Shown here piece after piece: positions 35,344-44,862 of a stretch of 64,000 nt of DNA. The notes below the pieces were generated by a model, which was given only the letters and a program-made list of their open reading frames with translations, ran no database searches and was not told where the DNA came from. Position numbers and translations under genes: made by a program. The DNA comes from an uncultured Lachnospiraceae bacterium. Lineage in GTDB: Bacteria; Bacillota; Clostridia; Lachnospirales; Lachnospiraceae. The stretch is taken from the NCBI GenBank assembly GCA_910588215.1, contig CAJUQJ010000010.1, positions 70,532 through 134,531 on the forward strand, read 5' to 3'. How positions within the stretch are numbered: position 1 is the stretch's first letter; the number at the start of each line of letters is the position of its first letter.

Positions 35344-36129
35344 ATGGAACCGGAACGGATTGCAGGACTGTTCGATCAGGCGGAGAGCAAGACAGCTGAA
35401 TTTAAGAAAGAAACCTATGCGGAAGCCTTTCGGGATTATCTGGAAGACAATGCAGCGGTGTGGGATATGCTTGGCGGTGTGGGGACAGGAGGCATGTTGC
35501 TGCAGGAACAGGAGCAGGCAGGAATCCTGGCAGCGGAAGCCTTTGTCAGCGGCGCCCGTCAGAAAGTGGATGCAGTCAAAGGCAGGACGAAAAAGGAGAA
35601 GCTGCAGTACAACCTGAACTTGTATATGGTCTCCTATGTTTTACCTGCGATCATTGCATGGCACAGGCGCGGTAGTGTCAGAGAAGAGGAGACGAAGCGC
35701 CTGACGGATATAATATGCTGCAAATGGCAGGAAGCCTTCGGCGCCCGTATTCAGGCGTCGGATTTTGAGTCCATTCAATCAGGTTTCCGGCAAAAGCTTT
35801 GTTTTGTGACGACTGCCGTATGCCGCGGGCTGCAGAAACCGCAGGACTGCAAAGAAATCCTGTTGATGAAACAGTTCCGGGACGGATATTTTGCCGGGAG
35901 TGAAGAGGGGAAACAACTGATAGAGGAATATTATGACATAGCACCGACGATCGTCAAAAGGATTGCCAGAGAGGCGGATCCGGAGGAGAAATACCGGTAT
36001 CTTTGGAATACTTATATCAGGAAATGCGTGGATCATATCGAAGAAGAACAGAATGAACAGTGCAGCCGTCTTTATAAGTCTATGATGGCAGAGTTGAAAG
36101 CAGAGTATATGGTGATCGAGAAAGAATAG
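35344..36129 (+). CDS. CFI-box-like conserved hypothetical protein
   Basis: 261 residues, function unknown. Residues 1-150 are mostly helical with no recognised motif. Residues 153-207 look like the CFI-box C-terminal domain of uncharacterised bacterial proteins: CFVTTAVC (153-160), a Cys at 169, FRDGY (178-182) and EYYDIAPTIVKRI (195-207). The Cys pattern suggests metal binding or a redox role, which is untested. There is no signal peptide; a hydrophobic stretch near residues 92-105 (LYMVSYVLPAIIAW) may be buried helix rather than membrane. The gene lies between yebC and metY on the same strand with short gaps. Confidence 0.8.
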   Translation: MEPERIAGLFDQAESKTAEFKKETYAEAFRDYLEDNAAVWDMLGGVGTGGMLLQEQEQAGILAAEAFVSGARQKVDAVKGRTKKEKLQYNLNLYMVSYVLPAIIAWHRRGSVREEETKRLTDIICCKWQEAFGARIQASDFESIQSGFRQKLCFVTTAVCRGLQKPQDCKEILLMKQFRDGYFAGSEEGKQLIEEYYDIAPTIVKRIAREADPEEKYRYLWNTYIRKCVDHIEEEQNEQCSRLYKSMMAELKAEYMVIEKE

Positions 36130-36169
36130 AAAGATCATGGTGCAGGCTGCATGAGAATGGGAGAGCAAT

Positions 36170-37456
36170 ATGGGCAGAAAGTATAAGAAAGAGACAATAT
36201 GTATTCAGTCAGGGTGGCAGCCGGGTAACGGAGAGGCGCGTGTGCTGCCGATCTATCAGAGTACCACTTTTAAATATGAGTCTTCGGAACAGATGGGAAG
36301 ACTCTTCGATCTGGAGGAGAGCGGTTATTTCTACAGCAGATTGCAGAATCCCACCAACGACTGTGTGGCGGCCAAGATCTGTGAACTGGAAGGCGGCGTG
36401 GCGGCAATGCTGACCTCTTCCGGCCAGGCGGCATGTCACTATGCAGTGTTCAATATCTGTGAGGCAGGGGATCATGTAGTCCTGTCTTCCACAGTATATG
36501 GCGGGACTTTTAACCTGCTCACCTGTACGATGAAGAAGATGGGAATCCGCTGTACGGTCGTAGATCCGGATGCTTCGGAAGAAGAGATCGCCAAAGCTTT
36601 TGAATCGAATACGAAATGTGTTTTTGCGGAGACGATCGCCAACCCTGCGCTGGTTGTGTTGGATATCGAGAAATTCGCGCATTTGGCACATGTACATCAT
36701 GTACCGCTGATCGTAGACAATACTTTTGCCACACCGATCAATTGTAACCCTTTTGACTGGGGAGCAGATATTGTTGTACATTCGACAACGAAATACATGG
36801 ATGGACATGCCATGGCTGTGGGCGGCTGCATCGTGGATTCAGGGAAGTTTGACTGGAGCGCCTGCCCGGATAAATTCCCGGGACTGTGTACGCCGGACGA
36901 GTCCTATCATGGCATTACATATACAGAGAAGTTCGGTAAGGCTGCCTATATAACCAAGGCTACAAGTCAGTTGATGAGAGACTTAGGATCTATACAGTCG
37001 CCGCAGAACGCTTTCCTTTTGAATGTCGGCCTGGAGACTTTGCCGCTGCGCATGGAACGGCACTGTTATAATGCGTTGAAGGTGGCAAAATACCTGGAGC
37101 AGAATGAGAAAGTAGCCTGGGTAAATTATCCGGGTCTGAAAGGCACCAGGTATTATGAATTGGCCAAGAAGTATATGCCAAACGGCACATGCGGGGTTAT
37201 TTCCTTCGGATTAAAGGGCGGAAGGGCTGCTGCTGCTCAGATGATGGATCATTTGAAGCTGGCGGCGATCGTAACGCATGTGGCAGATGCAAGAACAAGT
37301 GTACTGCATCCGGCGAGCCATACGCACAGGCAGATGAATGATGAACAGCTGAAGGAGGCCGGCGTTGCCCCGGATTTGATCAGATTGTCCGTAGGATTGG
37401 AGCACATCGATGATATTATTGCAGATCTGGAACAGGCAATCTCCAAAGTCTCGTAA
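36170..37456 (+). CDS. metY: O-acetylhomoserine sulfhydrylase-like PLP enzyme (MetY/Cys-Met family)
   Basis: 428 residues of the Cys/Met metabolism PLP family. The PLP lysine is Lys208 in HSTTKYMDGHA. IYQSTTFKY, SSGQAA, NTFATPINCNPFDWGADIVVHS and SHTHRQMNDEQL are family motifs. The FDWGADIVVHS form and the 428-residue length favour O-acetylhomoserine sulfhydrylase (MetY), which makes homocysteine from O-acetylhomoserine and sulfide. Methionine gamma-lyase is the main alternative and cannot be excluded without activity data. GGGAG lies before the ATG; the next gene begins about 15 bases later. Confidence 0.85.
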   Translation: MGRKYKKETICIQSGWQPGNGEARVLPIYQSTTFKYESSEQMGRLFDLEESGYFYSRLQNPTNDCVAAKICELEGGVAAMLTSSGQAACHYAVFNICEAGDHVVLSSTVYGGTFNLLTCTMKKMGIRCTVVDPDASEEEIAKAFESNTKCVFAETIANPALVVLDIEKFAHLAHVHHVPLIVDNTFATPINCNPFDWGADIVVHSTTKYMDGHAMAVGGCIVDSGKFDWSACPDKFPGLCTPDESYHGITYTEKFGKAAYITKATSQLMRDLGSIQSPQNAFLLNVGLETLPLRMERHCYNALKVAKYLEQNEKVAWVNYPGLKGTRYYELAKKYMPNGTCGVISFGLKGGRAAAAQMMDHLKLAAIVTHVADARTSVLHPASHTHRQMNDEQLKEAGVAPDLIRLSVGLEHIDDIIADLEQAISKVS

Positions 37457-37471
37457 AGGAATACTTTGATT

Positions 37472-39337
37472 ATGACTTATCACAAAACATGGTTTAGCTA
37501 TGTATTATGGGTGATCTATACGATGCTGTGCGCCATATTTCTTATTTTTGCAGGGAACTATGTCTGGGTGGGGTATCTTCAGACCGGCGGCCTGAAGATT
37601 TCTCTGGCGGATAGGACAGTGCAGACTGTCGGATTCCTGATGATTCCTGCCATGGCAATATTGTACTGGATCATTCGCACTGTGGCACTCAAGATCAGGA
37701 AAAAGGTGGTCTGGAGAGAGAAAACACGATGGATCATAGAAGGAATTGCAGTATGGTGTGCGCTTGCGCTCGGTATTTTTCTACGGGTCGAATGCGCGTC
37801 AAAATACATAACAGGGTTAAATGCTGCCGAAGGCAGTATACAGAATATCAACGGTATAGAATATTTTAACATGGCCGCAGTGACTGCGGACGGCCTCGTG
37901 AAACCGTTCGCATATGGTGCTGCTTGGCTGTATGTATCCTGCCTGTCGTTTGTATTCACTTTTCTTGGAAATAAAGTTGCCACTGCGATCATTTTTCATG
38001 TGGTTCTGCAGATCATCGGCATGGTACTTACGTATGCGGTGGCCAGGAAACTTGCAGGCCGGATTCCAGCCTGTGTGGTGCTTTTCTACTTGGCGTGTTC
38101 CCCAGGCTATCTGGAGATGGTAAAGAATTTAGGACCAGAATGTTTGTATTTTGTTCTGTATATGAGCGGCATGCTTACAGCAGCAAGCTATGTGAAAGGG
38201 TATTGTGCAAACCGGCTGAGCAGGGGGCCGATGGCTGCCGGTGCAGTGGCTGCCGGTGCTTTGATCGGTGTTCTCGGTTATCTGGATCTGACGGCATTTA
38301 CGATATTGGCGGTGATGACGGCGATCGTGACCGGAAAGAAGAAGCGGCCGGAAGGCGTACGGGTCAATCATTCCCTGGCAGTTAGCTGCGCGGCGATCAT
38401 TACGGTTATCATATCATGTGCTGCTGGCTTCCTTGGAACAGTCGGTATTATTTCCGGTAGCAGAGGGACTGCATTTGAGACAGAGATGAGAACCTGGGCT
38501 GCATTGCACATAGGGAATACACGGACGTTTGGATTCCGGCCTCTTTACCCTTATTCTATGGATATGCTTCTGTTCGTGGTTCTTGCGGTGTTTGCCGCCT
38601 TCCTTGTCCTTGAGTTTTTTCGCAGCGGCAGGGAACAGGATTATATGCTATGGATCTTGCTGTGTATCATTGTAGCGCCAACTCCGTTCGCAGTGATCGG
38701 CATACAGCCTTTCGGTCTGCTTTCTATGTATATCTGGGGTGTATTGGCAGGACTTGGCCTTCAGAACTGTCTTTATGGTGGGAGTGCCAGACTGCTGCAG
38801 ACATTGATCGAAGAGATCAATCAGACTGTGGAAGAGACTGGAATAGTGGAGAGAGAAACGAAAGCTGAAGAGACTGCTGTGACGATGCAGGAGACGGCGG
38901 ATACGGCAATGGAGACGCAGGAAGCGTTGGATACTGCAGAGGCATCTTTGGAGACGCAGAAGGTGTTGGATACTGTAGAGGCGTCTTTGGAGACGCAGGA
39001 AGCGTTGAATATTGCAGCGACGTATCCGGTGACAGGAGATAACAAGGATAAATTACCGACAGCAGAAGATGGGACTGCAGCGCCCGAGAGCGAAGCGGTA
39101 ACAGAGACAGGGGAATCAGTGATAGGGGGCGGACAATCTGTAAGCATGGAGAAAAGCGGACGGTATACAGAAGCAGATCCGGCAGAACAGAGTATGCCGA
39201 AGCCTCGTTATTTGGAAAACCCGTTGCCTCTTCCTAAAAAGCATGTACACAGACAGATGGATTATCAATACCAGGTAGCGGAACGGGATATGAAGTTCGA
39301 TGTTGAAATAGAAGAAGACGATGATTTTGATCTTTGA
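37472..39337 (+). CDS. Multi-pass membrane protein with repetitive cytoplasmic tail
   Basis: About 621 residues, family not certain. The first 430 or so hold around ten hydrophobic segments and a long loop after the first helices, similar in outline to GT39/ArnT-like glycosyltransferase membrane domains, though no catalytic Asp motif was identified. The tail is acidic and contains three 13-residue repeats (AMETQEALDTAEA and two variants). It ends in a conserved-looking segment (RYLENPLPLPKKH, then MKFDVEIEEDDDFDL). AAAGGA lies 5 bases before a TTG at 37466 and 11 before the ATG chosen here. It follows metY by 15 bases and is ended by a terminator. Confidence 0.8.
   Translation: MTYHKTWFSYVLWVIYTMLCAIFLIFAGNYVWVGYLQTGGLKISLADRTVQTVGFLMIPAMAILYWIIRTVALKIRKKVVWREKTRWIIEGIAVWCALALGIFLRVECASKYITGLNAAEGSIQNINGIEYFNMAAVTADGLVKPFAYGAAWLYVSCLSFVFTFLGNKVATAIIFHVVLQIIGMVLTYAVARKLAGRIPACVVLFYLACSPGYLEMVKNLGPECLYFVLYMSGMLTAASYVKGYCANRLSRGPMAAGAVAAGALIGVLGYLDLTAFTILAVMTAIVTGKKKRPEGVRVNHSLAVSCAAIITVIISCAAGFLGTVGIISGSRGTAFETEMRTWAALHIGNTRTFGFRPLYPYSMDMLLFVVLAVFAAFLVLEFFRSGREQDYMLWILLCIIVAPTPFAVIGIQPFGLLSMYIWGVLAGLGLQNCLYGGSARLLQTLIEEINQTVEETGIVERETKAEETAVTMQETADTAMETQEALDTAEASLETQKVLDTVEASLETQEALNIAATYPVTGDNKDKLPTAEDGTAAPESEAVTETGESVIGGGQSVSMEKSGRYTEADPAEQSMPKPRYLENPLPLPKKHVHRQMDYQYQVAERDMKFDVEIEEDDDFDL
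38906..39022 (+). repeat. Three 39-bp in-frame tandem repeats
   Basis: Units at 38906-38944, 38945-38983 and 38984-39022 encode AMETQEALDTAEA, SLETQKVLDTVEA and SLETQEALNIAAT. A degenerate copy (MQETADTAMETQ) precedes them. Such in-frame repeats can change in number by slippage, so tail length may vary between strains. Confidence 0.8.
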
Positions 39338-39395
39338 ACATTTCCCACAGAATCCTTTCGGGATGTATAAATGCCAGAAGATAACACAAACTATG

Positions 39396-39433
39396 AGAGA
39401 ATCACAAAGCAGGTAAAAAGCTTGTGGTTCTCT
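39396..39433 (+). terminator. Terminator before tepA
   Basis: AGAGAATCACAAAGC (39396-39410) pairs with GCTTGTGGTTCTCT (39420-39433) using one wobble and one bulge, followed by TATTCTATTT. It separates the membrane protein from the TepA-like gene. Confidence 0.6.
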
Positions 39434-39457
39434 TATTCTATTTAGTGGAGGTACATG

Positions 39458-40240
39458 ATGGGTAATAAGGAAAATGGTAAGAACAACGGGAAAGATAAGG
39501 ATGGAAGATCCAATAAGAGTACCAGGGAAGAGAAGCGCGAAGAACAGGAAAAACGGCAGGAGAAAGAGGAGCATAAAGACGAACGGATCGAGGCGACAGG
39601 CCAGATAACACTGGATGAGAACGACAGGCATAATAAGATTCATTTGATCACGATCATAGGGGAGATTGAAGGACATGATAATCTGAGCAGTTCTTCCAAA
39701 ACAACTAAGTATGAACACATTCTGCCGCAACTGGCGGCCATCGAGGACAGCAGAGAGATTGACGGGGTCCTGATCTTGCTTAATACGATGGGAGGGGATG
39801 TCGAAGCCGGACTGGCTATTGCGGAAATGATCGCATCTTTAAGCAAGCCGACGGTATCTCTTGTGCTGGGTGGCAGTCATTCTATCGGTGTGCCAATCGC
39901 GGTCAGCACGGATTATTCCTACATTGTTCCCACAGGGACTATGGTCATCCATCCGGTGCGTCTTACGGGTATGGTGATCGGTGTACAGCAGACTTTTGAT
40001 TATTTCAGACAGATCCAGAATCGGATCACGGGATTTGTCTGTGAACACTGTAAGATCTCCAAATCCCGGATCGAAGAGCTGATGATGGAGACCGGTGTGC
40101 TGACTAAGGACGTGGGAACCATACTTGTCGGACAGGAGGCAGTGGATGAAGGAATCCTATGTGAGGTTGGCGGGATAAAGGATGCGGTATCCAGACTACA
40201 CGATATGATCGACAAGAGAAAAACGGCCAAGACAAAATAA
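39458..40240 (+). CDS. tepA: ClpP-fold serine protease, TepA/YmfB type
   Basis: 260 residues. The first 60 are highly charged and probably disordered, followed by a ClpP/crotonase-fold domain. The nucleophile is Ser142 in GGSHSIG and the His is His165 in VIHPV. NTMGGDVEAGLAIAEMI is the typical ClpP-like oxyanion region. Bacillus TepA (YmfB) belongs to this family and is encoded close to the FtsK/SpoIIIE gene, as here. A role in spore outgrowth or secreted-protein handling is known only from that relative. The ATG at 39458 is chosen because GGAGG lies six bases upstream; the preceding ATG (39455) is too close. Confidence 0.88.
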   Translation: MGNKENGKNNGKDKDGRSNKSTREEKREEQEKRQEKEEHKDERIEATGQITLDENDRHNKIHLITIIGEIEGHDNLSSSSKTTKYEHILPQLAAIEDSREIDGVLILLNTMGGDVEAGLAIAEMIASLSKPTVSLVLGGSHSIGVPIAVSTDYSYIVPTGTMVIHPVRLTGMVIGVQQTFDYFRQIQNRITGFVCEHCKISKSRIEELMMETGVLTKDVGTILVGQEAVDEGILCEVGGIKDAVSRLHDMIDKRKTAKTK

Positions 40241-40243
40241 GGG

Positions 40244-40272
40244 ATGACAAGAGAAAACGAAAATGCTATACT
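40244..40272 (+). promoter_or_regulatory. Promoter for ftsK
   Basis: ATGACA (40244-40249), a 17-base spacer and TATACT (40267-40272). The -35 deviates in the first base. Confidence 0.55.
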
Positions 40273-40307
40273 ATATGGAGTCTTATTTTGGTCAGGAGGC
40301 ATAGTTA

Positions 40308-43061
40308 ATGGCATCAGGACAGGGAGGAAACCGTTCTTCCGCGAAGAAAAAAACGACAACTTCGAGCAGAAGTACGTCTAAGAATAGAAATGCACAGACG
40401 AGAAAGAGAAGTACCGGCAGTAGAAGTACACACGCAGAGCCAATGGATGTGGCAATCCGCAACGAGATATTACTGATCGTGTTTCTTGCGCTTGCGATCA
40501 TCCTTTTTCTTTGTAATTTCGGTGTGGTAGGTAAAGTTGGAGATGCAGTCAGCGATGTGATGTTCGGTATTTTCGGATTGATGGCATATATTGCACCGGT
40601 GATCATTTTTCTGGCGATCGCGTTCGGCATGTCGAATGCAGGGAATAACATAGCAGTCAGGAAGCTGGTCGCAGGTGTTGTCATCGTTGTATTGATCGGA
40701 ATGGTCTTTGAGCTTTTTGCCGTAGATCTGGCACAGGCAGAGAGTTATCAGGTGGGAGAGATATTTAAACGATGCAGTGAAAGACATACCGGGGGTGGCG
40801 TGATCGCCGGATCTTTGGTCTATGCGTCATACAGATTTCTGGGTATGGTGGGAACCGTACTGGCGCTTCTTGTCGTTGGAGTCATCTGTGTGGTGATCGT
40901 TACCGAGAAGTCTATTATCGGTGGCGTGACAAAGCAGGGGCGCAGGATGTATGAGTTATCCATGGAAGACGCTGAATACCGCAGAGAGCGGGCGAAGGAG
41001 AGACGCCTTGCGGCGGAGGAGAAGCGTGCCAGGGCACAGGAGCGGCGCGCGAAGGCAGAGGAAGAACGCAGGCTTCGTGAAGAAGAACGTGAGAATGAGA
41101 AGATTCTTCGTATGGATAAGAAGGTTTCCGGTGTTATGATGAACACTTCTTTAAATAAAGAGAAGGAAGCCGTAGAGAAAACAAGAGATGATATCCACGA
41201 GATCACACTTCAGTTGACGGAAGAAGAACAGCAGGCGGAGGAAAGTGTTTATGTGGCCAAAGAGGAACATTCCGGCCATTACATAGAGAACGAATCGGAT
41301 GATATCAGTGAGATCTGTATTCATGGAGCAGCGGATGAGAAGCAGACGCTGCAGATGCCGGAGGAGATTTACGAGAATCGGCAGACAGAAATTTTTGAAG
41401 AACCTGCTATCCACCAGGATGGCAGGACAATCCCGGCCGGCACGGCGGGCAATTTCACGCTGCCAGATCCGGGAAGGGAACGGGTGTCTGCATTTAAAGA
41501 GCCGGCGAAGAAGGAACAGGCAGTGCAGCAGCCGGTGGGCGCAGGGGCGATAACTGACCGGGAAGTGAAGAGCCCCAGACCGTACCAGTTTCCTTCTTAT
41601 GATCTGTTGATCAAGGCGAAGAACAAAAACAACGGTGATTCGGCCAGAGAACTGAAAGAAACGGCAGTACATCTGCAGAAGACGTTGGAAACCTTTGGCG
41701 TTAAGGTGACGATCACGGATATCAGCCAGGGACCATCGGTAACCAGATATGAGCTGCAGCCGGAGCAGGGGGTTAAGGTAAGTAAGATCGTAGGTCTGGC
41801 GGATGACATCAAACTGAATCTGGCGGCCACGGATATCCGGATAGAGGCTCCGATTCCCGGCAAAGCCGCAGTGGGGATAGAAGTTCCCAACAAAGAAAAT
41901 ACGGCGGTTTCCTTCAGAGAATTGGTGGAAGCCAAAGAATTCCGTGAATTTCCGTCCAGCCTTGCTTTTGCTGTCGGGAAGGATATTGGCGGCAAGATCG
42001 TTGTGACGGATATCGCAAAGATGCCGCATATGCTGATCGCAGGAGCTACCGGTTCCGGTAAATCCGTCTGCATTAATACCATTATTATGGGTATTTTGTA
42101 CAAGGCAAAACCGGAAGATGTTAAAATGATCATGATCGACCCGAAGGTGGTGGAGTTAAGCGTCTACAACGGGATACCGCATCTGTTGATCCCAGTGGTG
42201 ACCGATCCGAAGAAAGCAGCGGGGGCACTGCACTGGGGTGTTGCCGAGATGACGGACCGTTATAAGAAGTTTGCGGATTACAATGTACGTGATCTCAAAG
42301 GATATAATCGGAAAGTGGAGGAGATGCAGAAGGCAGGCGATCCGGAAGCGCCGGCGAAGCTGCCGCAGATCTTGATCATCGTGGACGAACTTGCGGATTT
42401 GATGATGGTATCTCCGGGAGAGGTGGAAGAGTCTATCTGTCGTTTGGCGCAGCTTGCCAGGGCGTGCGGCATCCACCTGATCATAGCGACACAAAGGCCT
42501 TCCGTGGATGTTATCACGGGTTTGATCAAGGCAAATATGCCAAGCCGTGTAGCGTTCGCCGTATCCAGCGGCGTGGATTCCCGTACGATCCTGGATATGG
42601 TCGGGGCCGAGAAGCTATTAGGCAAGGGCGATATGCTCTTTTACCCGCAGGGATATCCGAAACCGGCGCGTATGCAGGGGGCTTTCGTGTCAGATAAGGA
42701 AGTGTCTGACGTTGTGGATTTCCTGAAGAATCAGGTGATCGGAAATGTTTACAGTGACGATATTGAGGAGAAGATTCAGAACATCGGAAGTGGTACGGCG
42801 GCTTCGGGCAGTACCGGAAACGGCGACAGCGGTTCAGAATATGACCAGTATTTTGCGGAAGCAGGGCGCTTCATCATTGACAAGGACAAGGCTTCCATCG
42901 GTATGCTCCAACGAGTCTTTAAGATTGGGTTCAACAGGGCAGCCAGGATCATGGATCAATTGTGCGAGGCCGGTGTCGTGGGAGAAGAGGAAGGCACGAA
43001 GCCCCGCAAGGTACTGATGACTGCCGAAGAGTTTGAACAGTTTGTAGAAGAAGTAATATAA
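40308..43061 (+). CDS. ftsK: DNA translocase FtsK/SpoIIIE
   Basis: 917 residues. Four or so transmembrane helices (about 50-215) anchor the protein at the division septum. A Lys/Arg/Glu-rich helical linker follows (about 220-270). The motor domain carries Walker A GATGSGKS (579-586), Walker B LIIVDELADLMMV and the conserved RPSVDVITGLIKANMPSR. The C-terminal gamma winged helix (about 835-915, KASIGMLQRVFKIGFNRAARIMDQL) reads DNA polarity sequences. It pumps chromosomal DNA away from or across the septum; in spore formers it fills the forespore. AGGAGG precedes the ATG. Confidence 0.96.
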   Translation: MASGQGGNRSSAKKKTTTSSRSTSKNRNAQTRKRSTGSRSTHAEPMDVAIRNEILLIVFLALAIILFLCNFGVVGKVGDAVSDVMFGIFGLMAYIAPVIIFLAIAFGMSNAGNNIAVRKLVAGVVIVVLIGMVFELFAVDLAQAESYQVGEIFKRCSERHTGGGVIAGSLVYASYRFLGMVGTVLALLVVGVICVVIVTEKSIIGGVTKQGRRMYELSMEDAEYRRERAKERRLAAEEKRARAQERRAKAEEERRLREEERENEKILRMDKKVSGVMMNTSLNKEKEAVEKTRDDIHEITLQLTEEEQQAEESVYVAKEEHSGHYIENESDDISEICIHGAADEKQTLQMPEEIYENRQTEIFEEPAIHQDGRTIPAGTAGNFTLPDPGRERVSAFKEPAKKEQAVQQPVGAGAITDREVKSPRPYQFPSYDLLIKAKNKNNGDSARELKETAVHLQKTLETFGVKVTITDISQGPSVTRYELQPEQGVKVSKIVGLADDIKLNLAATDIRIEAPIPGKAAVGIEVPNKENTAVSFRELVEAKEFREFPSSLAFAVGKDIGGKIVVTDIAKMPHMLIAGATGSGKSVCINTIIMGILYKAKPEDVKMIMIDPKVVELSVYNGIPHLLIPVVTDPKKAAGALHWGVAEMTDRYKKFADYNVRDLKGYNRKVEEMQKAGDPEAPAKLPQILIIVDELADLMMVSPGEVEESICRLAQLARACGIHLIIATQRPSVDVITGLIKANMPSRVAFAVSSGVDSRTILDMVGAEKLLGKGDMLFYPQGYPKPARMQGAFVSDKEVSDVVDFLKNQVIGNVYSDDIEEKIQNIGSGTAASGSTGNGDSGSEYDQYFAEAGRFIIDKDKASIGMLQRVFKIGFNRAARIMDQLCEAGVVGEEEGTKPRKVLMTAEEFEQFVEEVI

Positions 43062-43169
43062 GAAGAGGTAATCACGCTTCTACGGTGCCGGACGGCATGA
43101 TTGATAAGTAGTATGTATTTGTATCAAGGTGGTATGTGGAGGTGCAAGTGGGAAAGGAAGGGTGCGGGC

Positions 43170-44840
43170 ATGAAGGCAGACATTGAGATTGCGCAGGAGG
43201 CGAAACTGGAAAGTATTGTGGATGTTGCCGGGAAGATCGGGATAGAGGCGGATGATCTCGAACTGTATGGGAAGTATAAGGCAAAGATAGCAGACGAATA
43301 TATCGAACGTGTGCAGAGCAACCCGGATGGAAAGCTGATTCTTGTGACAGCGATCAATCCTACGCCTGCCGGAGAGGGTAAGACGACAACCAGTGTGGGG
43401 CTTGGGCAGGCTTTCGGCAGGATGGGACATAAGGCTGTCATAGCGCTTAGGGAGCCGTCGCTTGGCCCGTGCTTCGGCATCAAGGGAGGGGCTGCAGGTG
43501 GCGGATACGCGCAAGTAGTGCCGATGGAAGACTTAAACCTGCATTTTACAGGTGATTTTCATGCGGTAACTTCAGCCAACAATCTCCTGGCGGCGCTTCT
43601 TGACAATCATATACAACAGGGGAACGAGTTGCGCATTGATACCAGGCAGGTAGTCTGGAAACGTTGTCTTGACATGAATGACCGTTCTCTCAGAAATATC
43701 GTAGTAGGTCTCGGAGCCAAGGCGGACGGTTTTGTCCGTGAGGATCATTTCGTGATCACGGTGGCTTCGGAGATCATGGCGATTCTTTGTCTTGCCGCAG
43801 ATCTTCAGGATCTGAAAGAGCGGCTGGGCAGGATCATTGTTGCTTATAACGACCAGGGAGAGCCGGTGACGGCTTCCGATCTGAAGGCAGTGGGAGCCAT
43901 GGCGGCTCTCTTGAAGGATGCCTTGAAGCCGAATCTGATTCAGACATTGGAACATACACCTGCACTCGTACACGGTGGTCCTTTTGCTAATATTGCCCAT
44001 GGCTGTAATTCCGTACGCGCAACAAAAACGGCGCTTAAGATAGCAGACTATGTCATAACGGAGGCTGGTTTTGGCGCGGATCTGGGCGCGGAGAAATTTT
44101 TTGATATCAAGTGTCGTATGGCAGGCTTGAAGCCGGATGTCGTGGTCCTCGTTGCGACGGTACGCGCACTCAAATATAACGGCGGTATTGCGAAAGAGGC
44201 TCTTTCTGTGGAAGATCTTCCTGCACTACAGGCGGGAATCGTCAATTTGGAGAAACATATTGAGAATCTCCAGAAATATCATGTACCAATCGTTGTGGCT
44301 CTGAATTCTTTTGTGACGGATACCCGAAAGGAAATTGATTTCGTGAGAGATTTTTGTCAGGAAAGAGGATGCGAATTTGCCATTTCAGAGGTTTGGGAGA
44401 AAGGCGGAGAAGGCGGTGTAGAATTGGCCTCCAAAGTCTTGGAGACACTGGAGAAGAAGGAAAGCCAGTTTAAAGTTTTGTATGAGGATTCCCTGCCATT
44501 AAAGGAGAAGATAGAGACCATAGCCTCTGAAATTTACGGTGCAGGGGGTGTAACTTATACGGCAGCGGCCCTGAAACAGTTGCAGAATCTGGAGAAACTG
44601 GGATTCGGAGAACTGCCTGTCTGCATGGCCAAGACGCAGTATTCCCTGTCGGATGATCCGATGCTCTTGGGAAGACCGGTCGGCTTTACCATGCATGTCA
44701 GAGAGGTATATGTTTCTGCGGGAGCAGGTTTCGTGGTGGTATTGACAGGAGCGGTCATGACAATGCCCGGGCTGCCGAAGAAACCTGCTGCCCATCAGAT
44801 CGATGTTGATGATAATGGTAAGATAACGGGATTGTTTTAG
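43170..44840 (+). CDS. fhs: Formate-tetrahydrofolate ligase
   Basis: 556 residues, the normal family length. The ATP-binding loop TPAGEGKT is at 65-72; EPSLGPCFGIKGGAAGGGYAQ and the C-terminal IDVDDNGKITGLF are signatures. It makes 10-formyl-tetrahydrofolate from formate, ATP and tetrahydrofolate, the entry of formate into one-carbon metabolism and, in acetogens, the Wood-Ljungdahl methyl branch. The ATG at 43170 is chosen because AAAGGAAGG stands nine bases upstream and because it gives the right length; the frame is open from 43101. It is followed 22 bases later by folD. Confidence 0.96.
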   Translation: MKADIEIAQEAKLESIVDVAGKIGIEADDLELYGKYKAKIADEYIERVQSNPDGKLILVTAINPTPAGEGKTTTSVGLGQAFGRMGHKAVIALREPSLGPCFGIKGGAAGGGYAQVVPMEDLNLHFTGDFHAVTSANNLLAALLDNHIQQGNELRIDTRQVVWKRCLDMNDRSLRNIVVGLGAKADGFVREDHFVITVASEIMAILCLAADLQDLKERLGRIIVAYNDQGEPVTASDLKAVGAMAALLKDALKPNLIQTLEHTPALVHGGPFANIAHGCNSVRATKTALKIADYVITEAGFGADLGAEKFFDIKCRMAGLKPDVVVLVATVRALKYNGGIAKEALSVEDLPALQAGIVNLEKHIENLQKYHVPIVVALNSFVTDTRKEIDFVRDFCQERGCEFAISEVWEKGGEGGVELASKVLETLEKKESQFKVLYEDSLPLKEKIETIASEIYGAGGVTYTAAALKQLQNLEKLGFGELPVCMAKTQYSLSDDPMLLGRPVGFTMHVREVYVSAGAGFVVVLTGAVMTMPGLPKKPAAHQIDVDDNGKITGLF

Positions 44841-44862
44841 CGATTTATGAATGGAGGAAGGT

